Positions 1 to 5,493 of a stretch of DNA of 16,157 nt are shown here, one piece after another; position 1 is the first letter of the stretch, and every line of letters begins with the position of its first letter. Source of the stretch: Candidatus Woesearchaeota archaeon CG07_land_8_20_14_0_80_44_23 (GTDB lineage Archaea > Nanobdellota > Nanobdellia > Woesearchaeales > 0-14-0-80-44-23); the NCBI GenBank assembly GCA_002779235.1, contig PEXD01000048.1, positions 1-16,157 of the forward strand, in the 5' to 3' direction. Position numbers and translations under genes: made by a program. Under the pieces are notes generated by a model. It was not told where the DNA came from and searched no databases. It saw only the letters and a list, made by a program, of their open reading frames with translations.

Positions 1-834
1 GGAAACAATTGAAAGAAGAATCAGGAAGAATATTCCAAATAATGCAAGAACTAATGCTATGATGTGGTAAAGCCCGTAAAAGAACACGACAGGAACATAC
101 CACCTGATTTCCCTGCTCTGCTTCAATGCCCTAACTTGCATTTTGCCGTATCCTTCTATTTTTTTCATAAAATCAGAAAAAGAGTCAATGTAATTGTGCA
201 GGATTCCTGCTTTTTCAGTTATCCCGACAAGATAGCCCTTCTTTATCAAAGAATGATTAAGCCCGAAGTCCTCTGCGCCATGCCGTGCAGGATATTTCAC
301 TTTTTTTATGACAGAAGCAAGATAGATTCCGTTGCAGTTTGGGAATGAATCAATAAGAGTGAATCCTAAAATGTGCTCGTTCATCTGCATGCTTCCGCCT
401 GAGCCTATAGGGGTCTCCAAAAATGAGTATATTGCCCTTTTTTGCCAGGTGTCCCTTACAAAAGTTGTTTTTCCGCCCATTCCTGCTAATTTAGGATATT
501 TCTTTCTCTGCTTCTCAAACTCAGAAACCAGTTCAGAAAGCCAGTTATTTTGAGGAAGCGCACCTGCATCAATTACGCAGATGTATTTTCCAGAACACTT
601 TGAGAGCATAACATTCCTATCAGCGCCGCTCTTTCCCGAGGATGAAGAGAATATTCTTGTTTTTCTGTGCTTAGCAGAATATCTTTTTAGGATTTCCCAT
701 GTTCCGTCTGTTGAACTGCCGTCAACAACAATTATTTCGTATGACTTAAAGTCCTGGGAAAGCAGTGAGTCAAGAAGGTGTCCTATTGAGTCCCTTTCAT
801 TCCTGACAATGATTCCTATGCTTGCCTTTGGCAT
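1..834 (-). CDS. Family 2 glycosyltransferase with C-terminal membrane segment (partial, 3' end outside window)
   Basis: The reverse strand is open for 278 codons from ATG 834 to the window edge. The protein begins MPKASIGIIVRNERDSIG, a typical GT-A family 2 start. It continues with EIIVVDGSSTDGT (about residues 33-45) and VIDAGALP (about 87-94), where D89-A-G91 stands at the place of the usual DxD metal-binding motif. A later HGAEDFGL segment resembles the GT2 catalytic ED motif. The last 35 or so visible residues are strongly hydrophobic (VPVVFFYGLYHIIALVLALF) and look like the first of one or more membrane helices, so the enzyme probably transfers an activated sugar at the membrane. Donor and acceptor cannot be read from the sequence. 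A TATA box 26 bp upstream supports a leaderless start. It lies at the edge of a neighbourhood rich in nucleotide-sugar genes. Confidence 0.85.
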   Translation of the reverse strand, partial: MPKASIGIIVRNERDSIGHLLDSLLSQDFKSYEIIVVDGSSTDGTWEILKRYSAKHRKTRIFSSSSGKSGADRNVMLSKCSGKYICVIDAGALPQNNWLSELVSEFEKQRKKYPKLAGMGGKTTFVRDTWQKRAIYSFLETPIGSGGSMQMNEHILGFTLIDSFPNCNGIYLASVIKKVKYPARHGAEDFGLNHSLIKKGYLVGITEKAGILHNYIDSFSDFMKKIEGYGKMQVRALKQSREIRWYVPVVFFYGLYHIIALVLALFGIFFLILLSIVS

Positions 835-855
835 AGAAGACCATCTTATTCATAT

Positions 856-865
856 GTTTTAAAAC
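856..865 (-). promoter_or_regulatory. TATA box for the leftward glycosyltransferase
   Basis: On the minus strand GTTTTAAAAC, preceded by the purine-rich AAAG of a BRE, is centred about 26 bp before ATG 834. That predicts a leaderless transcript. Confidence 0.5.
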
Positions 866-895
866 CTTTCTATGAACGCATTCCAAAAGAAGCGG

Positions 896-940
896 AAATT
901 CGCACAGGACAAAAAGACAGGTGCGGAAAAGAAATATAAA
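896..940 (+). promoter_or_regulatory. Shared upstream element, copy 1 (TTCGCACAGGACA ... TGCGGAAAAG + TATA)
   Basis: The left half AAATTCGCACAGGACA (896-911) is identical to 2044-2059. The right half (922-940, TGCGGAAAAG then AATATAAA) matches 2062-2080 at 18 of 19 positions. TTCGCA and TGCGGAA form an imperfect inverted repeat, and the right half ends in a BRE-like GGAAAAG plus a TATA box. The element sits about 95 bp before module 1. It could be a distal promoter with an operator, or a mobile-type repeat carried along when the module was duplicated. Confidence 0.6.
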
Positions 941-975
941 CAACGAATTATTGAATTTAATTTAACTAACAGATA

Positions 976-1009
976 TTTTCGTAAATTGTAAACGAAAAGT
1001 ATATAAACT
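976..1009 (+). promoter_or_regulatory. Proximal promoter of module 1 with inverted repeat
   Basis: TTTTCGT (976-982) and ACGAAAA (992-998) are perfect 7-bp inverted arms with a 9-bp spacer. They directly abut the TATA box GTATATAAAC (999-1008), which lies 25-30 bp before ATG 1033. This position over the BRE would suit an operator, possibly for the module's own wHTH protein (inference). Confidence 0.55.
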
Positions 1010-1013
1010 AAAC

Positions 1014-1061
1014 TGGACATGTACAAAGTAAAATGGACATGTACCAAGTAAAATGGACAAG
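1014..1061 (+). repeat. 20-bp tandem duplication over the start codon of module 1
   Basis: TGGACATGTACAAAGTAAAA (1014-1033) is followed at once by a copy with one change, A to C (1034-1053), and then by the first 7-8 bases of a third (1054-1061). Each copy carries ATG-TAC. The upstream ATG (1019) opens only a 10-codon frame, MYKVKWTCTK then stop at 1049-1051, while the downstream copy encodes the N-terminus of the real protein (MYQVKWT). It looks like slippage or duplication of the gene's 5' end. Confidence 0.85.
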
Positions 1062-1599
1062 ATTGCAGGCGCAGATATTCAGGTTTTTATGCGTAAAAAC
1101 AGGGCAAACATTGAATTTAAGGGAAATTGCAAAGCAATTGAGAGTGTCCCCGACAGCAGTATCCAATGCTTTAAAGGAATTGCAGAAAGCAGAAATGGTA
1201 AAAGTGAAAAAATCAGATAGAATGAACCTGCTGTCCATAGAATTAAACCGGGACAATTATAAGGCGATTCAGATGAAGCGAACGGAAAATCTAAAAATGG
1301 TTTATGAATCAGGATTAACAGATTTTCTTTTCAATGAATTCCCTGGCTGCACCGCAGTTCTTTTTGGGAGCTATTCCCTGGGAGAAGATGTTTTTTTGGG
1401 AGAAAATGACGAGCGCAATTCTGATATTGACATTGCAGTCATAGGCACAAAAGGAAAGGAACTGGATTTAAAAGAATATAATAAACTGCTGGAGAGAAAT
1501 GTATCTGTTAATTTTTATAAATCGTGGCAGGAAATCCACAAGCAGCTAAAAGAGAGCATCCTCAAAGGAATAACCTTAAGCGGAGGAATTGAATTATGA
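1033..1599 (+). CDS. wHTH-nucleotidyltransferase fusion protein, module 1
   Basis: A 188-aa protein. Residues about 8-72 form a MarR/ArsR-like winged helix (LNLREIAKQLRVSPTAVSNAL). Residues about 85-188 form a minimal nucleotidyltransferase (MNT) domain with FGSYSLGED (111-119) and NSDIDIAVIG (DID at 131-133). The loop between GS and DID is seven residues longer than in the paralogue at 2152 and contains an apparent LGEDVF/LGENDE duplication. The usual Arg of the GSxxRG loop is Leu here. The third acidic residue expected in the strand after the helix appears to be Asn (VNF, N160). Start is ATG 1033 or 1039; the proximal TATA box fits either. The gene overlaps its HEPN partner by ATGA, as in MNT-HEPN toxin-antitoxin pairs, where the MNT member AMPylates the HEPN toxin. 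The fused wHTH suggests autoregulation. Whether this copy is catalytically active is open. Confidence 0.85.
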   Translation: MDMYQVKWTRLQAQIFRFLCVKTGQTLNLREIAKQLRVSPTAVSNALKELQKAEMVKVKKSDRMNLLSIELNRDNYKAIQMKRTENLKMVYESGLTDFLFNEFPGCTAVLFGSYSLGEDVFLGENDERNSDIDIAVIGTKGKELDLKEYNKLLERNVSVNFYKSWQEIHKQLKESILKGITLSGGIEL

Positions 1600-2039
1600 G
1601 CATGCCCAAAGAATTTGAGGAATATGTAAAGAATGGAATAATCCGGAAATGCTCAATCAACAAGCCAAGAGCAGAATTTCTAATCAATGAAACTGAAAAA
1701 GCATTCAGGGGGCTGAACAAGAGATTAGAAGCAATGGGAATAGATGAGGATAATGCCAACTCAATAGTAAAAGACTGCTATGACACCATAATGGAATTGG
1801 TGCGTGCAAAGCTGCTTTTAACCGGCTATTCTTCTGCAGGGCAATTTGCGCATGAAGCAGAAATTTCTTATCTAAAAAAATGCGGCCTTTCAGATAATGT
1901 TATCATATTCATAAATGATTTAAGATACTTCAGAAATTCCATAACATATTACGGAAAAGTTTTAAGCGTAGAATACGCTGAGCAAGTTGTGGAATTCACA
2001 AAGAAAACATACCCGAAATTAAAAGAGATGGTTAAATAA
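1596..2039 (+). CDS. HEPN-like partner protein, module 1
   Basis: A 147-aa mainly helical protein with a HEPN-like pattern: PRAEFLI near residue 24, CYDTIMELVRAKLLLTGY (about 61-78), AHEAEISY (85-92) and a final motif RYFRNSITYYG (110-120). HEPN RNases usually carry Rx4-6H; here RNxxxYYG puts Tyr where His is expected. The protein is the same length as the product at 2697 and all these motifs fall at the same residue numbers. ATG 1596 overlaps the upstream stop by 4 bp and has a CGGAGG Shine-Dalgarno sequence (1581-1586), so translation is coupled; ATG 1602 is a possible alternative. By family it would be the toxin or the substrate-binding partner of the upstream nucleotidyltransferase. RNase activity is doubtful given the motif. 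Confidence 0.8.
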   Translation: MSMPKEFEEYVKNGIIRKCSINKPRAEFLINETEKAFRGLNKRLEAMGIDEDNANSIVKDCYDTIMELVRAKLLLTGYSSAGQFAHEAEISYLKKCGLSDNVIIFINDLRYFRNSITYYGKVLSVEYAEQVVEFTKKTYPKLKEMVK

Positions 2040-2043
2040 CCAA

Positions 2044-2080
2044 AAATTCGCACAGGACAGATGCGGAAAAGATATATAAA
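2044..2080 (+). promoter_or_regulatory. Shared upstream element, copy 2
   Basis: This is the second copy of the element at 896-940, with the spacer shortened by 8 bp (2 instead of 10). It begins 4 bp after the stop of module 1 and ends in TATATAAA about 70 bp before the next gene. If used as a promoter it would give a leader of roughly 45 nt. Confidence 0.6.
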
Positions 2081-2116
2081 TGCAAATTGAGTATTAAACA
2101 TTAAATTCAACAAAAC

Positions 2117-2142
2117 ATTTATATATTAACTAAAGTTAATAT
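2117..2142 (+). promoter_or_regulatory. Proximal promoter and operator-like inverted repeat of module 2
   Basis: A TATA box (TTTATATATT, 2118-2127) overlaps a perfect inverted repeat with 9-bp arms ATATTAACT (2123-2131) and AGTTAATAT (2134-2142) separated by AA. The repeat ends 9 bp before ATG 2152, so a bound protein would cover the TATA box and the predicted start site. The wHTH domain encoded just downstream is the obvious candidate ligand (inference). Confidence 0.6.
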
Positions 2143-2151
2143 CTCTTAACT

Positions 2152-2700
2152 ATGGTAAATATGTATAAACTTAGGTTAACAAATCTTCAGCAGGAGATTT
2201 TAAGGCTGCTTTTTGTAAAGGCAGGAACATCTCTAAACCACAATGGGATTGCAAGGTTTCTCGAGGTTTCTCCTCCAGCAGTCAGGAAAGCCCTTCCCAG
2301 ACTGGAGAAAGAGAATTTAATCAGGATAACACAGGATAAGGTATCAAAAAGATGGGCTGTTGAACTGAACAGAGAAAATTATAGAGTTATGCAGTTAAAA
2401 AGAGCAGATAATCTCAGGCAGACATATGAGTCAGGATTGGCTGATTTTCTTGAGAAAGAATTCGCAGGGGGAACAATTGTCCTGTTCGGGAGTTATTCAA
2501 GAGGAGAAGATATAATCAATTCTGACATTGACATTGCAGTCATAGGAAGGAAAGACAAAATCCTTGATTTATCCGCATATGAAATAATCCTTGAAAGAGC
2601 TATAAATATCAATTGCTATCCCTCATTTGATAAAATAGATAGGCACTTAAAAGAAAATCTGTGCAACGGCTTTATCCTTGTGGGCGGGTTTGAGCTATGA
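2152..2700 (+). CDS. wHTH-nucleotidyltransferase fusion protein, module 2
   Basis: A 182-aa paralogue of the protein at 1033. The winged helix spans about residues 9-72 (LNHNGIARFLEVSPPAVRKAL). The MNT domain has FGSYSRGED (112-120) and NSDIDIAVIG, with DID at 125-127; the GSx10DxD spacing is the canonical one and the loop Arg is kept. As in the paralogue, the strand where a third Asp is expected reads ININCYPS, with Asn (N154). The segment RENYRVMQLKRADNLRQTYESGLADFL closely matches the paralogue and links the two domains. It overlaps the next gene by ATGA. By family it should be the antidote or modifying member of an MNT-HEPN pair, with the wHTH as repressor. The two modules are clearly an old tandem duplication. 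Confidence 0.87.
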   Translation: MVNMYKLRLTNLQQEILRLLFVKAGTSLNHNGIARFLEVSPPAVRKALPRLEKENLIRITQDKVSKRWAVELNRENYRVMQLKRADNLRQTYESGLADFLEKEFAGGTIVLFGSYSRGEDIINSDIDIAVIGRKDKILDLSAYEIILERAININCYPSFDKIDRHLKENLCNGFILVGGFEL

Positions 2701-3140
2701 AACCAATAAGGAACTTTGAAGAATTTATCAAAGAAAATATTGTTAAGAAACAAACCCCCGACAAGTCAAGAGCAGGTTTTCTCATCTCTGAATCTAAAAT
2801 GAGTTATAACCTGATGCTTGAGCTGCTTGAGAAAATGAAAGTGACAGAAAAAAATGTGAATATGTTCGTAAAAGAGTGCTATGATACTTTAATGGGATTG
2901 ATTAGGGCGAAAATGCTTCTTGACGGCTATAATGCTTCGGGGTTCGGAGCTCACGAAGCAGAAGTAGCGTATATGCGAAACATGGGATTTAGTGAGCAGG
3001 AAACCCAGTTTGCAGATCAGATGAGATTTTTCAGAAATGGAATGCTTTATTACGGCACCCGGCTTGATAAGGAATACGCGGAAAAAGTCATAGAATTTAC
3101 AAAGAAAACATACCTAAAATTAAAAGAGATGGTTAAATAA
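2697..3140 (+). CDS. HEPN-like partner protein, module 2
   Basis: A 147-aa paralogue of the protein at 1596, matching it without any length change. It shows SRAGFLI, CYDTLMGLIRAKMLLDGY, AHEAEVAY and RFFRNGMLYYG (110-120), so the RNxxxYYG motif with no His is kept in both copies. Its last 48 nt differ from those of the first copy at only three positions, far more alike than the rest of the gene. ATG 2697 overlaps the upstream stop, with GGGCGG as a possible ribosome site. Family knowledge points to a toxin-antitoxin or related partner role with the upstream nucleotidyltransferase. Confidence 0.8.
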   Translation: MKPIRNFEEFIKENIVKKQTPDKSRAGFLISESKMSYNLMLELLEKMKVTEKNVNMFVKECYDTLMGLIRAKMLLDGYNASGFGAHEAEVAYMRNMGFSEQETQFADQMRFFRNGMLYYGTRLDKEYAEKVIEFTKKTYLKLKEMVK

Positions 3141-3170
3141 ACAAGTGAAAAAGAGATTTCCAAAGAAAAC

Positions 3171-3178
3171 TTTAAATA
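3171..3178 (+). promoter_or_regulatory. TATA box for the epimerase operon
   Basis: TTTAAATA, preceded by a BRE-like AAAGAAAAC, is centred about 26 bp before ATG 3201. It predicts a leaderless transcript and separates this operon from module 2. Confidence 0.55.
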
Positions 3179-3200
3179 GAATCCATAATAATTCACAGAT

Positions 3201-4127
3201 ATGCCAAAAGCACTTGTCACTGGGGGAGCGGGCTTCATAGGAAGCCATGTTGTTGACTTGCTTCTGGAAAAAGGCTATGAAGTTGTTATAGTTGACAATA
3301 TTTCATCAGGCAGCATAAAAAACATTGACAACAGGGCTAAGTTCTACCAGGCAGATATCTTAAGCGATGCTATTGGCACAATCTTCTCTGCTGAAAAGCC
3401 GGATTATGTCTTCCACCTCGCTAGCCAGATAAGCGTCTCAAAATCCCTGAGGGAGCCGATGTATGACGCCAACATGAACATCCTCGGCTCGATAAGCATA
3501 ATGGAAGCATGCGTTAAGCACGGCGTTAAAAAACTGGTTTTTTCAAGCACAGGAGGCGCCTTATACGGAGACCCAAAGAGGATTCCCTGCGATGAAAAAA
3601 CAGAGATTCTCCCGCTCTGCCCTTACGGCGTGGCAAAATTCTGCGTTGAGCAGTATCTCTCATATTATTACAGGGTGCACGGCTTGAACTATATCTCATT
3701 AAGGTATTCCAATGTTTACGGCCCCAGGCAGAATCCCTTTGGAGAGGCAGGAGTTGTTGCAATATTTGCAAAAAAGCTCCTGAAAAAGGAGATTCCAACA
3801 ATAAATGGGGATGGGGCGCAGACAAGGGACTTTGTGTATGTGTCTGATGTGGCAAGGGCGAACCTTCTGGCAGCAGAGGGCAGCGCTTCAGGAGTTTCAA
3901 TAAACATAGCAACAGGAAAAGAAACATCTGTAAACGAAATTTTTGAAAAGCTTGAAAAAAACATAAAGTCAGGAATCAAGCTCAAGCATGCGCCTGGAAT
4001 AAAGGGCGAGGTTAGGAGAATCTCGCTGGACTGCTCGCTCGCAAACCGGCTTCTTGGATGGAAGCCAAAAGTGGACATTGATGAGGGAATAAAAAGAACA
4101 GTGGATTTCTTCAGAGAGGAGGAATGA
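3201..4127 (+). CDS. NAD-dependent sugar-nucleotide epimerase (extended SDR, UDP-glucose 4-epimerase-like)
   Basis: A 308-aa extended short-chain dehydrogenase/reductase. Visible motifs are the NAD-binding TGGAGFIGSH (7-16), acidic D32 after the second strand, LASQISV (73-79), catalytic SST (115-117) with YGVAK (Y142, K146), NVYGPRQ (171-177) and GDGAQTRDFVYV (203-214), the last being typical of nucleotide-sugar epimerases and dehydratases. Length fits the archaeal GalE-like group. It would epimerise a UDP- or dTDP-bound hexose in the cytoplasm; the exact substrate cannot be read. It has its own TATA box and is coupled by ATGA to a small membrane protein. A second epimerase lies at 6219-7226 on the other strand. 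Confidence 0.88.
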   Translation: MPKALVTGGAGFIGSHVVDLLLEKGYEVVIVDNISSGSIKNIDNRAKFYQADILSDAIGTIFSAEKPDYVFHLASQISVSKSLREPMYDANMNILGSISIMEACVKHGVKKLVFSSTGGALYGDPKRIPCDEKTEILPLCPYGVAKFCVEQYLSYYYRVHGLNYISLRYSNVYGPRQNPFGEAGVVAIFAKKLLKKEIPTINGDGAQTRDFVYVSDVARANLLAAEGSASGVSINIATGKETSVNEIFEKLEKNIKSGIKLKHAPGIKGEVRRISLDCSLANRLLGWKPKVDIDEGIKRTVDFFREEE

Positions 4128-4375
4128 ACATGCAAGCAGAAGCTGCAAAAAGGGTAAAATCGTTTGGGATAGTAACATACATAATTGCTTTGATGACGCT
4201 TTTTGCGCTGATGATAATGCATCTATTCCGGCTTTTCACTTTGAATATAGACAAGTTTTCCTTTTTCATAGTATCGCTTCTCGTGATGCTCTTGTTAATA
4301 CCAATAGTTACCTACATCAAGTTTTTCAACCTGGTAGAAGTCAGGAAGGATATAAGGATAATGAAGAAAAAGTGA
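4124..4375 (+). CDS. Small two-helix membrane protein
   Basis: An 83-aa protein I do not recognise. Two hydrophobic segments (about residues 15-36, FGIVTYIIALMTLFALMIMH; and about 42-68, FFIVSLLVMLLLIPIVTYI) are joined by a short loop, with basic ends (RVKS, and RKDIRIMKKK at the C-terminus). It overlaps the epimerase stop by ATGA, so it is translated with it. GAGAGGAGG just before the start is a good Shine-Dalgarno sequence. It may help place glycan enzymes at the membrane, but that is a guess from position only. Confidence 0.65.
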   Translation: MNMQAEAAKRVKSFGIVTYIIALMTLFALMIMHLFRLFTLNIDKFSFFIVSLLVMLLLIPIVTYIKFFNLVEVRKDIRIMKKK

Positions 4376-4555
4376 TTACGGAAAATTTCACAGGACTTCC
4401 GGAAACAGCAGTGGACAGATATGCGAAGATTTTATATTCTGTTGTTCTGATTTTATGAGCGTTAGGGAACAGATATACATACTGCTTTTGATATTCATCT
4501 CAAATTTCAACAGCGATACAATCTCCGGAAAATACTATAGTTCGTTCAAATACAA
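4376..4555. other. Intergenic region with a possible decayed gene remnant
   Basis: No supported gene. AAAATTTCACAGGAC followed by TTCCGGAAA (4382-4405) is a weak third echo of the element at 896 and 2044. A 38-codon frame (4455-4571, MSVREQIYILLLIFISNF...) has a TTTTATATT box about 25 bp upstream but ends inside the next promoter; it may be a truncated remnant or chance. Confidence 0.3.
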
Positions 4556-4569
4556 AATATTTAAATATT
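4556..4569 (+). promoter_or_regulatory. TATA box/palindrome before the third module
   Basis: AATATTTAAATATT is a perfect 14-bp palindrome containing a TATA box about 28 bp before ATG 4592. It predicts a leaderless start. The palindrome may simply reflect A/T richness. Confidence 0.5.
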
Positions 4570-4591
4570 AGTTGCATTATAGTGTATTGTT

Positions 4592-5458
4592 ATGAGGTTT
4601 TCAAAGACAGAATTGGGCATCTTGAAGCAGGTTGCAGAAGGCAACAGAAGAGTGAAAGAGATAGCTAAAGTTCTAAACAAGAGTAAATTCCAAATATACC
4701 GCTCTGGACAGAAACTCATAGAAAAAGGTTTCGTGGACCTTTCAGATGGTTTTTATGAACCTATTAAGAGCACTCCTTCAACCTTACTTGTTCAGCTTTT
4801 AGGGGAGTTTCCTTCTGCTATTGAGCCATTATCTGATTCAGGAATTAATATCTTAAAGTGCCTTTTTGACGCTAAGACTATTAAGGAAATAATGCAGGAA
4901 TCTGGAATTAAAAGAACGCAGGTATTCAAGAAGATAAAACAGGCAAGAGGAATAAGCCTTGTAAGAAAGATTGATGAACATTATAAACTAAACGAAAAGA
5001 TTTGGAGTAAAGCAATAGAATTCTTAAAAGAACTAAAAAAATATGAAGAGACAAATGACCAGAGAGTGCCGGGAAATTCAACAATCTATTTCAAGAACGA
5101 TGATGAAATAGTTTTTTCAAACAAGGAAACAATAAACGCCACACTTACTGCATTCTCAGCTTACAAAGATTATGGGATAAAACTTCTTTTACTGAAAAAT
5201 TATTATTATCTTCCAAAGAAGAAACTCTCAATGAAAGAAATCTTTATGCATTCGCTTTATGCTGCCAAAAAAGAAATGGCATTCCAAAATCTTGTCTTTG
5301 TGGCTTTATTTTATGCTAAATACAAGAATGAATTATCCGGGATAAAGCATGTCATCCTTGAAAACATTGACAGGAGTTTTGAAGGAAAGCACATCCCGGG
5401 ATATCCGACACTGCAAGAAATAAAAGACAGGGCTGAAGTATATGATATTAAAATTTGA
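4592..5458 (+). CDS. Double winged-helix protein, AbiEi-like antitoxin/regulator candidate
   Basis: A 288-aa protein. Two winged-helix units are visible: residues about 3-58 (VKEIAKVLNKSKFQIYRSGQ, then a basic wing) and about 80-136 (ILKCLFDAKTIKEIMQESGI, TQVFKKIKQARGI). The C-terminal part (about 160-288) is a mixed region with no motif I know. It is followed 35 bp later by a nucleotidyltransferase gene, with which it forms an operon. That order, an HTH protein before a GG...DVD nucleotidyltransferase, resembles type IV AbiE toxin-antitoxin operons, in which AbiEi represses its own promoter. The resemblance is in organisation and HTH content; I did not see AbiEi-specific residues. Confidence 0.6.
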   Translation: MRFSKTELGILKQVAEGNRRVKEIAKVLNKSKFQIYRSGQKLIEKGFVDLSDGFYEPIKSTPSTLLVQLLGEFPSAIEPLSDSGINILKCLFDAKTIKEIMQESGIKRTQVFKKIKQARGISLVRKIDEHYKLNEKIWSKAIEFLKELKKYEETNDQRVPGNSTIYFKNDDEIVFSNKETINATLTAFSAYKDYGIKLLLLKNYYYLPKKKLSMKEIFMHSLYAAKKEMAFQNLVFVALFYAKYKNELSGIKHVILENIDRSFEGKHIPGYPTLQEIKDRAEVYDIKI

Positions 5459-5493
5459 ACAAATTTTAATCCAAAAAATCAGGAGATAATTTT

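Noticed and set aside
1019..1051. 10-codon frame MYKVKWTCTK as a regulatory leader peptide
   Set aside because: Its ATG is only about 16 bp from the TATA box, upstream of the predicted TSS, so it is probably not transcribed from the proximal promoter. It is best explained as a by-product of the 20-bp duplication.
1014..1061. GGACATGT in the module 1 tandem repeat as the same family as the 15591 array
   Set aside because: Only 8 bp are shared and the unit length (20 against 11) and flanks differ; chance is as likely.
896..3140. The duplicated modules as an insertion sequence or transposon
   Set aside because: No transposase, no terminal inverted repeats and no target-site duplication seen; the shared upstream element has no matching copy after module 2.
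3526..4222. Long open frames on the minus strand (133 and 168 codons) under the epimerase gene
   Set aside because: They lie opposite a gene with complete SDR motifs, have no promoter or ribosome site and read as low-complexity Ser/Pro/Leu/Phe sequence, so they are antisense shadows.
4455..4571. 38-codon frame MSVREQIYILLLIFISNF... with a TATA-like box upstream
   Set aside because: Too short to recognise and it runs into the TATA box of the next gene. Possibly a decayed gene start, but not supported as a coding sequence.
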